The notes under the pieces were generated by a model, which was given only the letters and a program-made list of their open reading frames with translations, had not been told where the DNA came from and made no database searches. From positions 100,341 to 164,340 of the forward strand of contig JAOEVD010000002.1 in assembly GCA_028383305.1 (NCBI GenBank): DNA of 64,000 nt, written 5' to 3'. A program made the translations under genes and the position numbers. This DNA comes from Candidatus Puniceispirillum sp. (GTDB lineage: Bacteria; Pseudomonadota; Alphaproteobacteria; Puniceispirillales; Puniceispirillaceae). This document shows positions 48,598 to 59,576 of the stretch, in pieces; position 1 is the first letter of the stretch; every line of letters begins with the position of its first letter.

Positions 48598-49524
48598 CTA
48601 GTAGCCGCGCGCCCAATCAACGCTGTTTTTGGGTTCGCGTCCGGCCATGATGGCGGTGATCGCCGCTGCCACCTGCACGGCGGCGGTGTTTGGATTGGTT
48701 TGTGCGGCAACATGCGGCCAGATGGTGATTTTGGGATGCGTCCAAAAAGCATGATCGGCTGGCAAAGGTTCAATGGCAAACACGTCCAAAGCCGCACCGG
48801 CAATTTGCCCACTGCCAATGGCATCAAGCAAATCTGCCTCGACCAATTGCGGGCCACGGCCGCCATTGATGATATAGGCGCCTTTGGCAAGCTGGTTGAA
48901 AAGCTGGTGATTCATAATGCCAGTTGTTGCCGGTGTTAGCGGCAATACCGAAACCAGAATATTTAGCCCATCAAGAAAGGGTGCAAGACCGTCATCACCA
49001 GCAAAGATTTCAACATTGTCAATTTGCCGCGTACTGCGCGCCCAGCCGCGTACATCAAATCCAAGCGCGGCAAAACGCTGTGCAATAATGCCGCCAATGG
49101 CACCAACGCCCATGATGCCAATTTTCGCACCGCTTGCCGGTCTTTGCACAATGGGTTGCCATGTTTTGCTGGTTTGACAATCGCGGTAATAGGCAGCGTC
49201 GCGCCAGAAATCGAGTGCCGCCAAAATAGCCCAATGGCTCAGCGCATTCGACATATCCGGATCAACCAGCCGTACCAATGGAACGTCGCGCGGTACGGTT
49301 TGATCGCGCATCATATAGTCGACACCCTGACCCTGCATGATGATGCCGCGCAAATTCGGCATCTTGGCAAGCTGGCCTTTTGGCGGTGCCCAAACAAGCG
49401 CAATATCGGCAAGCTGGCCCTCGGGTGACATCAGATCGACGAGGGTGAAACCATCAAGATGACGGCCAAGCTTGGTTCGCCAACCGTCAATTTTTGAACC
49501 GCCATAAAATCCGATTGTCGTCAT
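48598..49524 (-). CDS. glyoxylate/hydroxypyruvate reductase A-like D-2-hydroxyacid dehydrogenase
   Basis: KIGIMGVGAIGGIIAQRFAALGFDVRGWARS, INGGRGPQLVEADLLDAI, HPKITIWPHVAAQTNP. Confidence 0.9.
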   Translation of the reverse strand: MTTIGFYGGSKIDGWRTKLGRHLDGFTLVDLMSPEGQLADIALVWAPPKGQLAKMPNLRGIIMQGQGVDYMMRDQTVPRDVPLVRLVDPDMSNALSHWAILAALDFWRDAAYYRDCQTSKTWQPIVQRPASGAKIGIMGVGAIGGIIAQRFAALGFDVRGWARSTRQIDNVEIFAGDDGLAPFLDGLNILVSVLPLTPATTGIMNHQLFNQLAKGAYIINGGRGPQLVEADLLDAIGSGQIAGAALDVFAIEPLPADHAFWTHPKITIWPHVAAQTNPNTAAVQVAAAITAIMAGREPKNSVDWARGY

Positions 49525-49567
49525 GGGATATTCCTTATTGTTTCTAGCGGAAATGTGAAACCGCCGA

Positions 49568-50392
49568 TTAGCCGTTTGCCGATATCAAGGCCAAAGCCGC
49601 TTGATGCAATTGCGGTGTTGTGGCGGCAAGAACGCTGGTTGATTGACCAAGCCGGATTGGCTGGCCGTCAAGATCACTGACGGTAGCACCTGCCGCCAGC
49701 ATCAGGGCAACAACCGCCATCATGTCATGTGCGGCAAGACTGTCTTCCATCACCAGATCAATATGCCCCGCTGCAAGCAATGCGTAATTGTGACAATCAC
49801 CACCATAATTGGTGACGGCCACTTGATCGGCAAGCCGGTCAAAATCAACCAGACGTTTAGTGCTTAATGCGCGCGGCGATGTTGTTGCCAATCGGGCAGC
49901 GCCAAGCACGCTTTGCCCGCTGGGGGTAATAGTGGCGCCGTTTAATGTAGCGTGATGCGTGCCCAAAAATCCGTTCAGGCCAATATAGCATTCTGCAAAT
50001 ACTGGCATATCGACAAGACCGGCAACGGGCAGATTGTGATGTAAAAGTCCGACCAGCGTGCCAAAGGCAGGTTTGCCACTGATAAAGGCCTTGGTGCCAT
50101 CAATGGGATCAATGATCCAGCGATAGGCGCTGTCTTGATTGCCGGTGCTGGCAAATTCCTCACCCATGATCATGTCATCGGGAAATCGTGCAGCAATGGC
50201 GGCGCGTAAATCGCGTTCAATGCTTTGGTCGGCAATTGTAACGGGGGATGAATCCTGTTTGGTTTCAATCGCCGGGTTCTGGCGGAACCATTTGGAAATG
50301 ACAGGCCGGCTTACCAATGGCAAACCTGTCAGAAAGGCAGTCATGTCAGCCGGTGTACACTGACCGGCAGATCTGGTCAGTTCAGGCGTCAT
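49568..50392 (-). CDS. inositol monophosphatase family / histidinol-phosphatase (HisN-like)
   Basis: VTIADQSIERDLRAAIAARFPDDMIMGEEF, YRWIIDPIDGTKAFISG. Confidence 0.9.
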   Translation of the reverse strand: MTPELTRSAGQCTPADMTAFLTGLPLVSRPVISKWFRQNPAIETKQDSSPVTIADQSIERDLRAAIAARFPDDMIMGEEFASTGNQDSAYRWIIDPIDGTKAFISGKPAFGTLVGLLHHNLPVAGLVDMPVFAECYIGLNGFLGTHHATLNGATITPSGQSVLGAARLATTSPRALSTKRLVDFDRLADQVAVTNYGGDCHNYALLAAGHIDLVMEDSLAAHDMMAVVALMLAAGATVSDLDGQPIRLGQSTSVLAATTPQLHQAALALISANG

Positions 50393-50402
50393 GTCAGATG
50401 AG

Positions 50403-50972
50403 CTAGTTGGCACCTTCAGCTGCGATATCATCGACACTTGGTAATGCGACAGGGCTATCAGCCTTGGCCCGCATCCATGCGATCAAATTCGCCCTGTCTT
50501 GTGGCTTTTTCAATCCGGAAAAATTCATCTTTGTGCCGCTGATATAGCCTTTTGGTTTGGCCAGAAATGCGTTCAGCGCGGCATAATCCCAAGTGCCGCC
50601 AAAACCGGCAAGCGCGTCAGAATAGGCATAGCCTTCAGATGCGCCCAAAGGCCGGTTCACAACATTCCATAATGCCGGACCAACTTTGTTTTGGCCGCCA
50701 GCATCAAAGACATGACAAGCCGAACATTTTTTTGACAGTTTTTCGCCTGCACCAAGATCGGCACCCGCCAAAAGCGCCAGAATTGGCTCAGGGCCGGTAT
50801 CAACCGGTGCCGCAGCGGCTGTATCGGTGGTTTCAGCAACCTCGATAACATAGGCGTTTTCAGCAAGTTCTTGATGCGGCACCAACACATCGGCGATCTT
50901 GACGCCTGCCATTAACAATAATGCAGCAAACAAAAGCCCTGCAAACACTTTATTCAAGCGCAATTCATCCAT
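50403..50972 (-). CDS. membrane-anchored cytochrome c (CycM/c550-like)
   Basis: N-terminal TM anchor, KKCSACHVF, GPALWNVVNRPLGASEGYAYSDAL, GTKMNFSGLKKPQDRANLIAWM. Confidence 0.92.
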   Translation of the reverse strand: MDELRLNKVFAGLLFAALLLMAGVKIADVLVPHQELAENAYVIEVAETTDTAAAAPVDTGPEPILALLAGADLGAGEKLSKKCSACHVFDAGGQNKVGPALWNVVNRPLGASEGYAYSDALAGFGGTWDYAALNAFLAKPKGYISGTKMNFSGLKKPQDRANLIAWMRAKADSPVALPSVDDIAAEGAN

Positions 50973-51179
50973 GCGTCATTCCCGAAACCGGGCTCCCAAT
51001 TTGAACCAGCCCGAGAGGGCAAGGCCTGTGGTCGAAAATCATGCGGTCGAAAAACCAACCAATGCGTGGTTAATTAGCGAAAATCGAGCCACCTCTCAAC
51101 CCCCTATCTCATGCTTCATCACGTTATTTCGATAAATTGCTTTGCTCAAAACCGAAATATGTGATGAATTGCCGAGATC

Positions 51180-51932
51180 ATGGCAAAAAATGACGCAAAA
51201 ATCATCATTATTCCGGCACGGCTCGCGGCAAGCCGCTTGCCAGGCAAACTACTTGCTGAAATCGGCGGAAAAGCTATGATCCAGCATGTTTGGGAACGCG
51301 CAATGGCGGCCGATTTGGCACCAGTCTATGTTGCGACAGATGATCGCGCCATTGCCGATGTGATCATATCTGCTGGTGGTAAGGCGGTTATGACCCGCAC
51401 CGATCACCCATCTGGATCTGATCGGGTTTTTGAAGCCATCGAAACAATTGATCCGGATAAACGTTTTACCCAGATTTTGAATCTGCAAGGCGATCTTCCC
51501 AATTTATCACCCGAAATTCCGCATTTACTTGGCGCAACGCTAGATCGTGGCGAAACCGATCTGGCAACACTTGTCACGCCAGCCAGCGCCGAAGAAGCTG
51601 CAAGGCCGCAAGTGGTCAAAGCTGTTGTTAGCTGGCAAGATGCCGATTTCGGAACCGCACTTTATTTCAGCCGTGCTGCTATTCCCACCGGCACAACAGC
51701 CTTGTTTCATCATATTGGCGTTTATGGCTGGCGCCGCGATGCGCTTGCCCGTTTTGTTGTCTTGCCGCCATCGCCATTGGAGCAGGCGGAAAAGCTGGAA
51801 CAGCTTCGCGCGCTTGAGGCTGGAATGACCATTGCCATTGGCAAAATTGATACCGCACCTGGTGGTATTGATACCGCAGAAGATCTTGAAGCCGCCCGCA
51901 TGCGCGCTGCCGCGGCGCACCACAAAGATTGA
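51180..51932 (+). CDS. kdsB: 3-deoxy-manno-octulosonate cytidylyltransferase
   Basis: IIIPARLAASRLPGKLLAEIGGKAMIQHVWERA, TRTDHPSGSDRVFEAI, HHIGVYGWRRDAL. Confidence 0.95.
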   Translation: MAKNDAKIIIIPARLAASRLPGKLLAEIGGKAMIQHVWERAMAADLAPVYVATDDRAIADVIISAGGKAVMTRTDHPSGSDRVFEAIETIDPDKRFTQILNLQGDLPNLSPEIPHLLGATLDRGETDLATLVTPASAEEAARPQVVKAVVSWQDADFGTALYFSRAAIPTGTTALFHHIGVYGWRRDALARFVVLPPSPLEQAEKLEQLRALEAGMTIAIGKIDTAPGGIDTAEDLEAARMRAAAAHHKD

Positions 51933-52034
51933 CAGCACAGCGTCACCCTCGTAAAAACGGCGTTTCGGGCCGGTCTTGATGACGGCAGGGATGATCAGAC
52001 CGTAACACAAGCCCGTTACGCCAGAGGAAATTCG

Positions 52035-52880
52035 ATGTCAGATGCAGCTAACAAAATCGCCTTTCAAGGCGTCCCAGGTGCCTATTCGCATATGGCATGT
52101 CAGGCCGTAAAGCCAGATATGGAGCCCGTTGGCTGCGCGTCATTTGAAGATATGCTGACCGAAGTCCAAGATGGACGCGCCAGCCTTGCGATGGTGCCTG
52201 TCGAAAATTCGATTGCTGGGCGCGTTGCCGATATCCATCATCTACTGCCATCATCCGGGCTCTATATCATTGGTGAGCATTTTCACCGGGTCAATCATCA
52301 CATCATGGCACCGCGCGGTGCGGCGCTTGATCAATTGACCCATGTTCACAGTCATGCTCAGGGGCTGGCGCAATGCCGCAACCGTGTTCGCGCACTTGGC
52401 CTAACCCCAGTCATACATCCTGATACCGCAGGCGCGGCCAAGGATGTTGCCGCCGCTGGTGATCCAAAAATTGGCGCTATCGCATCGCGTTTGGCATCGG
52501 AAATCTATGGTCTCGATATTCTGTTTGAATCGGCTGAAGATGATGAACATAATACCACGCGATTTTTGCTCATGTCAGCGACACCATCGGTTCCAGCCGC
52601 TGGCGGCAATATGATCACAACGCTGGTGTTTCAATTACGAAGCGTGCCAGCCGCGCTTTATAAAGCCTTGGGTGGATTCGCAACAAATGGGGTCAATCTG
52701 ACCAAGCTTGAATCCTATATTCGTGCCGGCGTTGCCGAGCAGGCGCAATTCTATATGGATGTTCAGGCACACATTGATGATCCGGCAATGCGGAACGCGA
52801 TGGAAGAATTGCGCTTTTTTTGCAGCAAAGACGAAGTACATGTTCTGGGCAGCTATCCGGCAAGCCCATCACGGTCATAA
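52035..52880 (+). CDS. pheA: prephenate dehydratase
   Basis: IAFQGVPGAYSHMAC, VPVENSIAGRVADIHHLLP, HSHAQGLAQC, NTTRFLLM, ACT-domain LTKLESYIR. Confidence 0.93.
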   Translation: MSDAANKIAFQGVPGAYSHMACQAVKPDMEPVGCASFEDMLTEVQDGRASLAMVPVENSIAGRVADIHHLLPSSGLYIIGEHFHRVNHHIMAPRGAALDQLTHVHSHAQGLAQCRNRVRALGLTPVIHPDTAGAAKDVAAAGDPKIGAIASRLASEIYGLDILFESAEDDEHNTTRFLLMSATPSVPAAGGNMITTLVFQLRSVPAALYKALGGFATNGVNLTKLESYIRAGVAEQAQFYMDVQAHIDDPAMRNAMEELRFFCSKDEVHVLGSYPASPSRS

Positions 52881-52976
52881 CCACAAGGCCTAATTCGGCA
52901 TTTATTGCGTTAATAACCTTGCCTTTGGCCATAAAAAACTTGTCGAAACCGCTGCTTTGTTTCATACAGATAGGCA

Positions 52977-53066
52977 GGAAGGCTGGGCGGACGTTGCCCC
53001 TGCCAATCCGGTCAGGTCCGAAAGGAAGCAGCCGCAGTAGGATGTTTACGGGTCATCCAGTCTTCC
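52977..53066 (+). ncRNA. ffs: signal recognition particle RNA, small bacterial type
   Basis: CCGGTCAGGTCCGAAAGGAAGCAGCCGCAG conserved SRP core and GGAAG...CTTCC closing stem; located just upstream of dnaX as in many proteobacteria. Confidence 0.93.
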
Positions 53067-53239
53067 ACTAACTTTTGGTGTTTCGGCGCATATCGCTTGG
53101 CGTGGCCGCAATGGCCTTTCCCGTATAGGGACTCAGCTTGGCTGAAGATGTCGCCAGCTTGATAACGCCAATGGCGACTGATCCGACCGGTCACAAATCC
53201 TCGCGTGGCCATGAGCAAGAGATAGGTGTTTACGAGCCG

Positions 53240-54946
53240 ATGACTGACACCGCCAAGCCAGCCTATCGCGTATTGGCCCGCAAATATCGCCCCGATACTT
53301 TTTCCGAACTGATTGGTCAGGATGCGCTTGTTCGCACGCTTGGGAATGCTCTTTCGCTTGGCAGGCTTGCCCATGCTTTTGTGCTGACCGGTGTTCGCGG
53401 CATTGGCAAAACATCAACGGCGCGCCTTCTTGCCAAGGGGCTGAACTGCATTGGTGCTGATGGGAATGGTGACGCCACGCTTGAACCATGTGGTCAGTGC
53501 GAGCCATGCAAATCCATCGCGGCTGGACGTCATGTTGATGTTCTGGAAATTGACGCTGCCAGCCATACCGGTGTTGATGATGCCCGCGAAATTATTGAAG
53601 GCGTTGGCTATCGGTCGGTTTCGGCACGCTATAAAATCTATATTATTGACGAAGTGCATATGATGTCGAAAAGTGCGTTTAACGCGCTTTTGAAAACCTT
53701 GGAAGAACCGCCTGACGCGGTAAAATTCATCTTTGCTACAACCGAAATCAGAAAAGTGCCGGTTACGATTTTATCGCGATGCCAGCGCTATGATTTGCGC
53801 CGCGTTCCGGCGGCCATGCTGGCTGTACATCTTGGCATGATCTGCCAACGCGAGTCGATTGCGGCAGATGAAGATGGGCTTGCTGCCATTGCGCGCGCCG
53901 CCGAAGGTTCGGTTCGTGACGCGCTATCCTTGCTCGATCAGGCCGCAGCAATGACCGCGGACAAGCTGACCTATGATATGGTTGCTGATATGCTTGGGCG
54001 ACCCGGACGGCGCGAGTCACAAACTGTCCTGACGGCCGCGCTGGCTGGTGATGCCTCTTCGGCGCTTGCCGCTTTTAACATTGCCTACAGCCGTGGTGCC
54101 GAGCCGGAAATGCTGGTCACTGATCTTTTAGATTTAATCCATCTTGCTAGCATGCAGGCCGCAGGTGGAAGTGACGATGCCCTTATCGAAAGCGAACGCG
54201 ACATGATTGCCGGTATTGCCAATTCAGGCATTGCCCGCCTTGGACGGGCATGGCAGCTATTGCTAAAAGGCCATGGCGAGCTTGGCCAAGCGCCCAATCC
54301 AGCGGCAGCGTGTGAAATGCTGATCATTCGGCTGGCGCATACAGCGCATATGCCAACCCCGGGCGAATTGATGCAGAAATTGCCAAAGACCCCATCATCG
54401 CCGCTAAGCGCATCACCGGCATCTGTTGCATCGACACCGGCCGCATCGACACCGGCTGCACCGTCAGCCGGCACAGGCTCAATCGACACAGGCCCAAGCA
54501 TGCCAAGCTCGCTTGCCGAGATTGTCGCGCTTGCCGAAACCAATGGTGAGATGTTGTTGGCAGCCCGAATTCGCAATCATGTAAAGCTGGTGTCGTTAAA
54601 ACTGGGCAATTTACAAATTGGTCTTGTTGGTGCTGCGCCTGATCAACTGGCAGGCGATATCGCCCGATATCTTAGCCAATGGACAGGTCAACGCTGGCTT
54701 GTGTCACTGTCCGAATCTGGCGGTTCGCAAACCCTTGCCGAAGAACAGCGCGATGCCAATGAAAAGCTTCGTGACACCATTGCTAGCGAGCCTTTGGTCG
54801 CACAAATTCTGAATATTTTCCCTGGTGCCAGCATTGATGAAATCAAAAACCCCGAAGCCGCGGATGCGGCAGGAACGCTTGTCGATGATAATGGGCTTTT
54901 GGCGGCTGGACAAAATAATGATGATGATGAGGAGATGTCGGGATGA
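53240..54946 (+). CDS. dnaX: DNA polymerase III subunit gamma/tau (upstream in-frame starts at 53138/53171 also possible)
   Basis: YRVLARKYRPDTFSELIGQDALVRTLGNAL, GVRGIGKTSTARLLAKGLNC, IIDEVHMMSKSAFNALLKTLEEPP. Confidence 0.94.
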   Translation: MTDTAKPAYRVLARKYRPDTFSELIGQDALVRTLGNALSLGRLAHAFVLTGVRGIGKTSTARLLAKGLNCIGADGNGDATLEPCGQCEPCKSIAAGRHVDVLEIDAASHTGVDDAREIIEGVGYRSVSARYKIYIIDEVHMMSKSAFNALLKTLEEPPDAVKFIFATTEIRKVPVTILSRCQRYDLRRVPAAMLAVHLGMICQRESIAADEDGLAAIARAAEGSVRDALSLLDQAAAMTADKLTYDMVADMLGRPGRRESQTVLTAALAGDASSALAAFNIAYSRGAEPEMLVTDLLDLIHLASMQAAGGSDDALIESERDMIAGIANSGIARLGRAWQLLLKGHGELGQAPNPAAACEMLIIRLAHTAHMPTPGELMQKLPKTPSSPLSASPASVASTPAASTPAAPSAGTGSIDTGPSMPSSLAEIVALAETNGEMLLAARIRNHVKLVSLKLGNLQIGLVGAAPDQLAGDIARYLSQWTGQRWLVSLSESGGSQTLAEEQRDANEKLRDTIASEPLVAQILNIFPGASIDEIKNPEAADAAGTLVDDNGLLAAGQNNDDDEEMSG

Positions 54947-55269
54947 TGCGTAATATGGCTGGCATGATGAAAAAGGTGCAAGAAATGCAAAGCCGGATGG
55001 AAAGCATGCAGGCCAACCTTGCCGCTATGGAATTTACCGCAATGGTTGGTGGCGGTGCCGTTAGCGCAACGGTTAGCGGCGATGGCAAGCTGGTTCGGCT
55101 AAAACTTGATCCGGCAGTCTTGGCACCTGATGATGTTGATATACTGGAAGATATGATCTGTCTTGCCACGAATAACGCGCTTGACGAAGCAGCGGGTGAA
55201 AAGGCGCGTCTGCTGAAAGATATTACCGGCGGGTTGCCGCTTCCACCTGGCATGAATTTGCCGTTCTGA
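54943..55269 (+). CDS. YbaB/EbfC nucleoid-associated protein
   Basis: [23 protein letters not shown]; position between dnaX and recR. Confidence 0.94.
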   Translation: MMRNMAGMMKKVQEMQSRMESMQANLAAMEFTAMVGGGAVSATVSGDGKLVRLKLDPAVLAPDDVDILEDMICLATNNALDEAAGEKARLLKDITGGLPLPPGMNLPF

Positions 55270-55270
55270 A

Positions 55271-55867
55271 ATGCATAATTCGCTTGAAAATCTAATCCGT
55301 AGGCTTGGCCGCCTTCCGGGGCTTGGGCCAAGATCGGCGCGGCGCGCTGTTTTGTTTTTGCTGAAGAACCGCGACCGTCTTATGCTTCCACTTGCCGAAG
55401 AACTGCATAATGTTGCCAGCAATGTTCGCGCCTGTATTGAATGCGGTAATCTTGATATCACCGATCATTGCAGCATCTGCGCCGATAGCCGCCGTGACCG
55501 TAGCCGTATTTGTGTTGTTGAGGATGTTGGCGATTTATGGGCGATGGAACGGGCGTCGGTTTATCGTGGGCTATATCACGTTCTTGGCGGCACGCTCAGC
55601 GCGCTTGATGGGCGCGGGCCGGAAGATTTGCATATTGACCGGCTGGTTCGCCGCGCTGGACATGACGATACTGCCGAAATTATTCTGGCGTTATCAGCAA
55701 CCGTTGATGGGCAAACCACGGCGCATTATATCGGCGAAAAACTGGCAAATCTGCCGCTTGATATCACCCGATTGGCGCATGGCATGCCGGTTGGTGGCGA
55801 GCTGGATTATCTTGATGATGGCACGCTGGCACAGGCGTTGAAAGCGCGTGCCAAGCTGGAATTTTAG
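55271..55867 (+). CDS. recR: recombination protein RecR
   Basis: [62 protein letters not shown]. Confidence 0.97.
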   Translation: MHNSLENLIRRLGRLPGLGPRSARRAVLFLLKNRDRLMLPLAEELHNVASNVRACIECGNLDITDHCSICADSRRDRSRICVVEDVGDLWAMERASVYRGLYHVLGGTLSALDGRGPEDLHIDRLVRRAGHDDTAEIILALSATVDGQTTAHYIGEKLANLPLDITRLAHGMPVGGELDYLDDGTLAQALKARAKLEF

Positions 55868-55952
55868 CCAGCATAATTACGCCCTCAACCATGCCATATC
55901 GTCATGCCATTCATCACGCTATCTCACCAGATCGATGCAGCCAAACGCGCGC

Positions 55953-57083
55953 TTAGCCTAACAAATCGGTTTTTGGCGCGACCGATGTTGCCTCACCGGC
56001 ATCCAGAACTTCGATTTCATCAATTTTATTGCCGCGTGAAATAATTTTACCAGTTGATGTTTGGATATCTGAAATATCTTTTTCGGCTTGGGAAAAATGC
56101 GTTGCCAATTTGGCAACACGATCTTCGAGACGATGCACATCCTTCATCATCAAGTCGACCTGTGTCTGGATCAGGCCTGCCGCCTCATGCATGCGGGCAT
56201 CACGCAAAATGGCTCTGACCGTATGCAGCAACAGCATCAGATTATCCGGCCCCGCCATATAGACACGCGCCTTGCGGCTGGCCTCGACCAGCTTTGGCAA
56301 TTGAATATTGATTTCGGCATAAACCGATTCGGACGGTAAAAATAAAATGGCGCTTTCGGCGGTTTCACCCGGGATAATATATTTTTCGGCGATATCCTGA
56401 ATATGTTTTTTCACATCATTTTCCAGCAACCGCTTTGCCGCGTCGCGTTCGGCATCATTCGCCGCGCTGGTCAAACGGCGATAGGCCTCAAGCGGAAATT
56501 TGGAATCGATGGCGATTGGGCCGGGTGGATTTGGCAGGCGAAGCAAACAATCGACGCGCCGACCATTGCCAAGCGTTGCTTGAAAATCAAACGCATTTTC
56601 TGGAAGCGCATCACGCACAAGATTTTCCAACTGCACTTCGCCAAAACTGCCACGCGCCTGTTTGTTGGATAAAATATTTTGAAGCTGCGTTACCTGATTG
56701 GTCAATGCCGAAATATGGGTATTGGCCTCGGTGATGACCGCCAGCTTTTCAGCCATGCCGGTCAATGATTTGGTCGTTCGGTCATTCTGGTCACGAAGTG
56801 ATTGTTCAAGCCGGTTGCCAAGGCGGCCTTCGCTTTGCGCCATCTGTTCGGCAATCAGCCGTTGCAATTCATTAGACTGGCTTGCCATCTGGGCAAGCTG
56901 ACCGCGCAATTCGGCAAAATCTTGGCCATTTTCCGGCAATTTCCCGCGCCGTAAAAACAGCACGCTAAGCCCAATCACGCCAAACAGGCCTACGATCAAA
57001 ATCAGTTCCATGCCAGTCATGTTCATCACCTGTAAAGCCGTTTCAAAAGTGGTCTGGCGTTTTCCCAGCGCCAAATTTGACAT
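55953..57083 (-). CDS. rmuC: DNA recombination protein RmuC family
   Basis: ARGSFGEVQLENLVRDALPENAFDFQATL, AIDSKFPLEAYRRL, FLPSESVYAEI. Confidence 0.93.
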   Translation of the reverse strand: MSNLALGKRQTTFETALQVMNMTGMELILIVGLFGVIGLSVLFLRRGKLPENGQDFAELRGQLAQMASQSNELQRLIAEQMAQSEGRLGNRLEQSLRDQNDRTTKSLTGMAEKLAVITEANTHISALTNQVTQLQNILSNKQARGSFGEVQLENLVRDALPENAFDFQATLGNGRRVDCLLRLPNPPGPIAIDSKFPLEAYRRLTSAANDAERDAAKRLLENDVKKHIQDIAEKYIIPGETAESAILFLPSESVYAEINIQLPKLVEASRKARVYMAGPDNLMLLLHTVRAILRDARMHEAAGLIQTQVDLMMKDVHRLEDRVAKLATHFSQAEKDISDIQTSTGKIISRGNKIDEIEVLDAGEATSVAPKTDLLG

Positions 57084-57218
57084 GCTAGCAACTTGACTGC
57101 AACGACACCATCTTCTAATCCATGAAAACCGAAACTGACCAAACCCAGATGAAATGGTGCCGCACCAAATAGCGTTGCCCGTTTCCTTTGGCCGAAGTCA
57201 CATTTAGGAATTATACTG

Positions 57219-57749
57219 ATGCCAGCCACTGCCAAGCTTATCCCAATTATCAAAGTGCCAGATCCGATTTTACGCGAAACGGCAAAGCCGGTGACCGAAA
57301 TCACCGATGGCACTCGCCAGCTTTTGGATGATATGGCGGCAACCATGTATGACGCGCCGGGCATTGGCCTTGCCGCACCGCAGGTCAATATTGGCCAGCG
57401 TGTCATTGTTATGGATTGTGGCAAGGATGATGCGCCCGAATTATTCAAAATGATTAATCCGGAGATTGTTTGCGAATCAGATGCTCGCGCCATCTTGGAA
57501 GAAGGCTGTCTTTCTATTCCCGACCAAACGGCCGATGTTGAACGGCCAGCCGAAGTTGAAGTACGCTATCTTGATGAGGCTGGTGAGATGCAGTCACTTG
57601 TTGCCAATGGGCTGTTGGCGGCTTGTGTTCAGCATGAGATTGATCATTTGAATGGCGTGTTGTTTATCGATCATATTTCTCGCTTGAAACGTGATATGAT
57701 TTTGCGTCGAGTCATGAAGGAAATGCGTCAAACGACATCGCGCAACTAA
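57219..57749 (+). CDS. def: peptide deformylase
   Basis: GIGLAAPQVNIGQRVIVMD, EEGCLSIP, QHEIDHLNGVLFID. Confidence 0.97.
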   Translation: MPATAKLIPIIKVPDPILRETAKPVTEITDGTRQLLDDMAATMYDAPGIGLAAPQVNIGQRVIVMDCGKDDAPELFKMINPEIVCESDARAILEEGCLSIPDQTADVERPAEVEVRYLDEAGEMQSLVANGLLAACVQHEIDHLNGVLFIDHISRLKRDMILRRVMKEMRQTTSRN

Positions 57750-57762
57750 CTGGAGGTCATGT

Positions 57763-58815
57763 ATGACCGCCTCGCATTCAGATGCTAAAATGGCAGACGC
57801 CGAAATGGCTGATACGCCGCCGCAGAAAGGCGCAAAGCAGCGTATTGTCTTTATGGGCAGCCCAGCCTTTGCCATTCCGACGCTTAATCATCTTGTCAAA
57901 ACGCATGAGGTTTGCGCTGTTTATAGCCAGCCTGCCAAAAAATCGGGTCGCGGCATGAAAACAACGCCGGTGCCTGTTGCCGCCTATGCTGATGCTGCGG
58001 GCCTGCCAGTTTTCACCCCTGAACATTTAAAATCTGCCGAAATTGAAGCGCAGCTTGCAAGCCATGATGCCGATTTATTCGTCGTTGTTGCCTATGGACT
58101 GTTGTTGCCAGCAACTATTTTGGCCATTCCGCGGTTTGGCTGTTTGAACGGGCATGCATCTTTATTGCCGCGGTGGCGTGGTGCCGCGCCGATCCAGCGT
58201 GCGATCCAAGTCGGTGACAGCGAAACCGGCATTTCGGCAATGATCATGGAAACCGGACTTGATACCGGCCCGGTTGTGGCCGTTCGTCAAACAGCAATCA
58301 GCAAGCATGATAATGCCGCCAGCCTGCATGATCGGTTGGCCGATTTGACTGCGGCATGTCTTGGTGCGGTGATTGATGGTGCGCCGTATAGTTTGGCATC
58401 ACCAACACCGCAAGCCGATGACGGCATCATCTATGCTGCCAAAATAAGCTCGGCCGAGGCGATGATTGATTGGCAGCAACCTGCCAATGTTCTTGATTGT
58501 CATATCCGCGCTTTTGCACCCTATCCGGGCGCATGGTGTTTTGCGCCAAAAGGCCGATTACGCATTTTAGAGGCAAGCCCGATGGCGATGCCAGCGACGC
58601 AAACGACCGCAACGCCACAGGACGCACTGGCTGGCAGCTTTCTTGGCAAGACCGATGATGGCGCAATCATAATCGCTTGTGGGCAAGATGCGCTGAAAAT
58701 CACAAAGGTACAACCGGCGGGAAAAACCAGCATGACGGCAAGTGATTTTCTGAACGGGACAGCGTTGGCGATTGGTGCGTTTTTGCATCCTGAAACCAGC
58801 CCAGAAACCATATGA
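57763..58815 (+). CDS. fmt: methionyl-tRNA formyltransferase
   Basis: IVFMGSPAFAIPTLNHL, GCLNGHASLLPRWRGAAPIQRAI, downstream of def. Confidence 0.96.
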   Translation: MTASHSDAKMADAEMADTPPQKGAKQRIVFMGSPAFAIPTLNHLVKTHEVCAVYSQPAKKSGRGMKTTPVPVAAYADAAGLPVFTPEHLKSAEIEAQLASHDADLFVVVAYGLLLPATILAIPRFGCLNGHASLLPRWRGAAPIQRAIQVGDSETGISAMIMETGLDTGPVVAVRQTAISKHDNAASLHDRLADLTAACLGAVIDGAPYSLASPTPQADDGIIYAAKISSAEAMIDWQQPANVLDCHIRAFAPYPGAWCFAPKGRLRILEASPMAMPATQTTATPQDALAGSFLGKTDDGAIIIACGQDALKITKVQPAGKTSMTASDFLNGTALAIGAFLHPETSPETI

Positions 58816-59576
58816 CGCGGCGTATTCTAATCACCATTGAATATGATGGTGGTCCCTTTTCAGGATGGCAGCGTCAGGATAATGCCGATTCGGTTCAGGC
58901 CCGGATTGAAGATGCTGCTGCGGCTTTTTTATTGGCACCAGTTGCGGTTGCCGGCGCAGGGCGCACCGATTCGGGGGTTCATGCCACCGCGCAGGCAGCG
59001 CATCTTGACGTTCCCGATAAATTCACCGCTAACAGGGTGATGGAGGCGCTGAACGCTTATCTTGCCAGAATGCCGATCAGCGTTCGACATGCGGTTGAGG
59101 TGCCAGCTGAATTTCATGCCCGATTCAGCGCTATAGGCAGGCGCTATCTATACCGGATTTTGCCACGCCGCCAACCGCCAGCGCTTGATGCCGGACGCGT
59201 TTGGCATCACAAGCACCGGCTTGATCCAGAGGCGATGGCAAGCGCGGCCAAACATTTGCTTGGACGACATGATTTCACCAGCTTTCGGGCAAGCCAATGC
59301 CAAGCTGAATCGCCCTTGCGGACGCTTGACCGTTTGGATGTCGAAAAGGTTGGTGATGAAATTCACATTCATGCCGAGGCGCGGTCATTCCTGCATCACC
59401 AAGTGCGTAACATCACCGGAACCTTGGCGCTGGTTGGCTCGGGGAAATGGCACGCTGATGATGTGAAAAGCGCGCTTGCTGCCTGTGACCGCAGTGCGGC
59501 TGGCCCAACCGCTCCACCCGAGGGCTTGTATCTTGTTGGTGTTGATTATCCGCCGATGGCTGGCAGTCGCGACTGA
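58812..59576 (+). CDS. truA: tRNA pseudouridine synthase A
   Basis: IEYDGGPFSGWQRQDNADSVQARIE, GAGRTDSGVHATAQAAHLD, SFLHHQVRNITGTL. Confidence 0.97.
   Translation: MTRRILITIEYDGGPFSGWQRQDNADSVQARIEDAAAAFLLAPVAVAGAGRTDSGVHATAQAAHLDVPDKFTANRVMEALNAYLARMPISVRHAVEVPAEFHARFSAIGRRYLYRILPRRQPPALDAGRVWHHKHRLDPEAMASAAKHLLGRHDFTSFRASQCQAESPLRTLDRLDVEKVGDEIHIHAEARSFLHHQVRNITGTLALVGSGKWHADDVKSALAACDRSAAGPTAPPEGLYLVGVDYPPMAGSRD

Noticed and set aside
54330-54520. Repetitive Ala/Pro/Thr-rich codons (ASTPAASTPAAPSAGTGS) in dnaX as a tandem repeat of interest
   Set aside because: Low-complexity linker is normal in the tau C-terminal region of DnaX.
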